NCBI GenBank assembly: GCA_000231825.2
Contig: JH720342.1
Span: 367,717-431,716 of the forward strand
Origin: Tetrahymena elliotti 4EA
Taxonomy: Eukaryota; Ciliophora; Oligohymenophorea; Hymenostomatida; Tetrahymenidae
DNA: 64,000 nucleotides
Direction of reading: 5' to 3'
The position numbers and the translations under genes are program-made. Below, in pieces: positions 62,951-64,000 of this stretch. Numbering within the stretch: position 1 is the stretch's first letter; each line of letters begins with the position of its first letter. The notes below the pieces were generated by a model, which made no database searches, was not told the DNA's origin, and was given only the letters and a program-made list of their open reading frames with translations.

Positions 62951-63101
62951 TAATTTTTTAATTTTATTTCTTAATTATAAATTTTGTTTTTTTCTTTTAA
63001 TTAAACATCAAAAGAGAGAGGATGAATATTTTGATAATTAAATAAATTTCATTAAAAAATAAATCTTAATATTTTTAGAGTAAAAAAGATAGATGTTAAA
63101 A

Positions 63102-64000
63102 ATGAAAAAATATTTTAGCAAAATTGAAGAGGTATTTATTATCTTAAATAATGTTAAGATTAAAACATTTTTTTATTATAAAAAGATTCTAAACAGCTCT
63201 TTGGAGTCTCTAACAAATATTGAAATTGATTTAAGGTATCATTATTTTTTATTTTACTAAAATATTTTATGGAAAAATAGTTAATACAAAGGGTAAATGA
63301 AGTTGATGAAAATAATTTGTAAACTTTAACATCTGAATTGAAAAAATGTATTAATTTGACTAACTTTAAGATCTGGATAAGGTATAAATACTTAATTTTT
63401 GAATTCATTCTTAATTATTACAAGTAATAAATATTTGATTGTTTTTATCGTTTTAGTTCTTCCTTTGATTTTTTGAGGAAAATAATAAATATTCATTATT
63501 TCTTTTAACTTTTATTATTTTTTTTTTTCTTAAAAATAAAATTTTATTTATCAAGTGCTGCTTTCATGATAACTTAATATTTAAAGATATTCTTTCATTT
63601 TTAAAATTTAATTGAAAAATATAATCTAAAAGTGGTATTATGTATTACTTTGAGTTAGAAATTTAATAAAAATTATTATCATACTTTATTTTTTCTAAGT
63701 ATTTTTAAAAATGTTTCATATAAAAAGTGAAAATTAGATAATTGATGAACATTTATCTGTGTTTTGTTCTGGTTTAGAAAAATGTGTATAAATAACGGAT
63801 TTTTATCTTGATTTAAGGTAGATTTCAAATAATCATTTGTTCTTATTTAATTAGCTTATTTTTTCACTTTTAATATATTTTATTTAAGAACTTATTTATT
63901 AAAAGCACTAATTCAATAGGTAATTAAGGTTTATCAAGTTTAAGTACTGCTCTTGCCAATTGTACCAATTTATGTAATTTAAATCTGAGACTAAAGTAAA
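63102..64000 (+). CDS. LRR-per-exon family gene, 5' part (continues past window)
   Basis: Exons 63102-63235 (134 nt), 63292-63381, 63728-63817 and 63906-63995 (each 90 nt), phase-2 introns, last donor GTAAA at the window edge. Starts MKKYFSKIEEVFIILNN; start exon ends SLESLTNIEIDLR. Paralog of the gene at 50454: the exons match that gene's exons 1, 2, 5 and 6. Exons 3 and 4 are missing because of a deletion: 63631-63665 joins sequence like 51030-51045 to sequence like 51548-51575. The frame is intact as far as it can be seen. Repeats such as NSIGNQGLSSLSTALANC. Function unknown. Confidence 0.8.

Noticed and set aside
1..64000. CRISPR arrays, bacterial operons, riboswitches
   Set aside because: No spaced direct repeats of CRISPR type and no bacterial signals; the genetic code and introns show that this is nuclear ciliate DNA.

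Overview
The window looks like macronuclear DNA of a ciliate, most likely a Tetrahymena species. It is extremely AT-rich. Conserved proteins (Rrp6, F-box, nucleoporin, VWA) read through only if TAA and TAG mean glutamine and TGA is the sole stop. Introns are short, AT-rich and GT-AG, and intergenic DNA has no complex content. Most true genes are therefore cut into fragments or missed by a standard-code ORF scan; the coordinates here come from reading with ciliate code 6. Wherever exon lengths and phases could be checked by arithmetic, they agree.

Layout. 1.8-18.9 kb holds housekeeping-type genes, all on the minus strand: a nuclear-exosome Rrp6/EXOSC10 exonuclease, a VWA-domain protein, two nearly identical tRNA-Lys(UUU) genes, a Gln-rich LRR protein, a Nup62-like nucleoporin and an F-box/LRR protein. 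19.8-30.3 kb holds three plus-strand genes built of one leucine-rich repeat per exon, with a minus-strand multi-pass membrane protein and a plus-strand zinc-finger/coiled-coil protein among them. 34.2-40.1 kb is one three-exon gene for a two-TM protein with two unusually long introns. 40.1-46.3 kb appears empty.

46.3-64.0 kb is a duplicated cluster: a GPI-type cysteine-rich repeat surface antigen (with an assembly gap), an antigen pseudogene collapsed to its two ends, a 22-exon LRR gene, a decayed ORF, a broken MULE-type transposase, a second intact four-repeat antigen, a 3' remnant of the LRR gene, and the start of a second LRR gene that runs off the window. Matching non-coding DNA upstream and downstream of the antigens shows that antigen plus LRR gene was duplicated as a block.

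The most interesting system is the LRR-per-exon family. Nearly every internal exon is exactly 90 nt (30 residues) and lies between phase-2 introns, so exons can be gained or lost without breaking the frame. Intact, resized, splice-dead and deleted exons can all be seen here. A second notable signal is a pair of inverted G/C tracts 85 nt apart inside an intron, which resembles the flanks of a Lia3-dependent internal eliminated sequence after excision. What the antigen-LRR pairing does is unknown; any functional link is inference.
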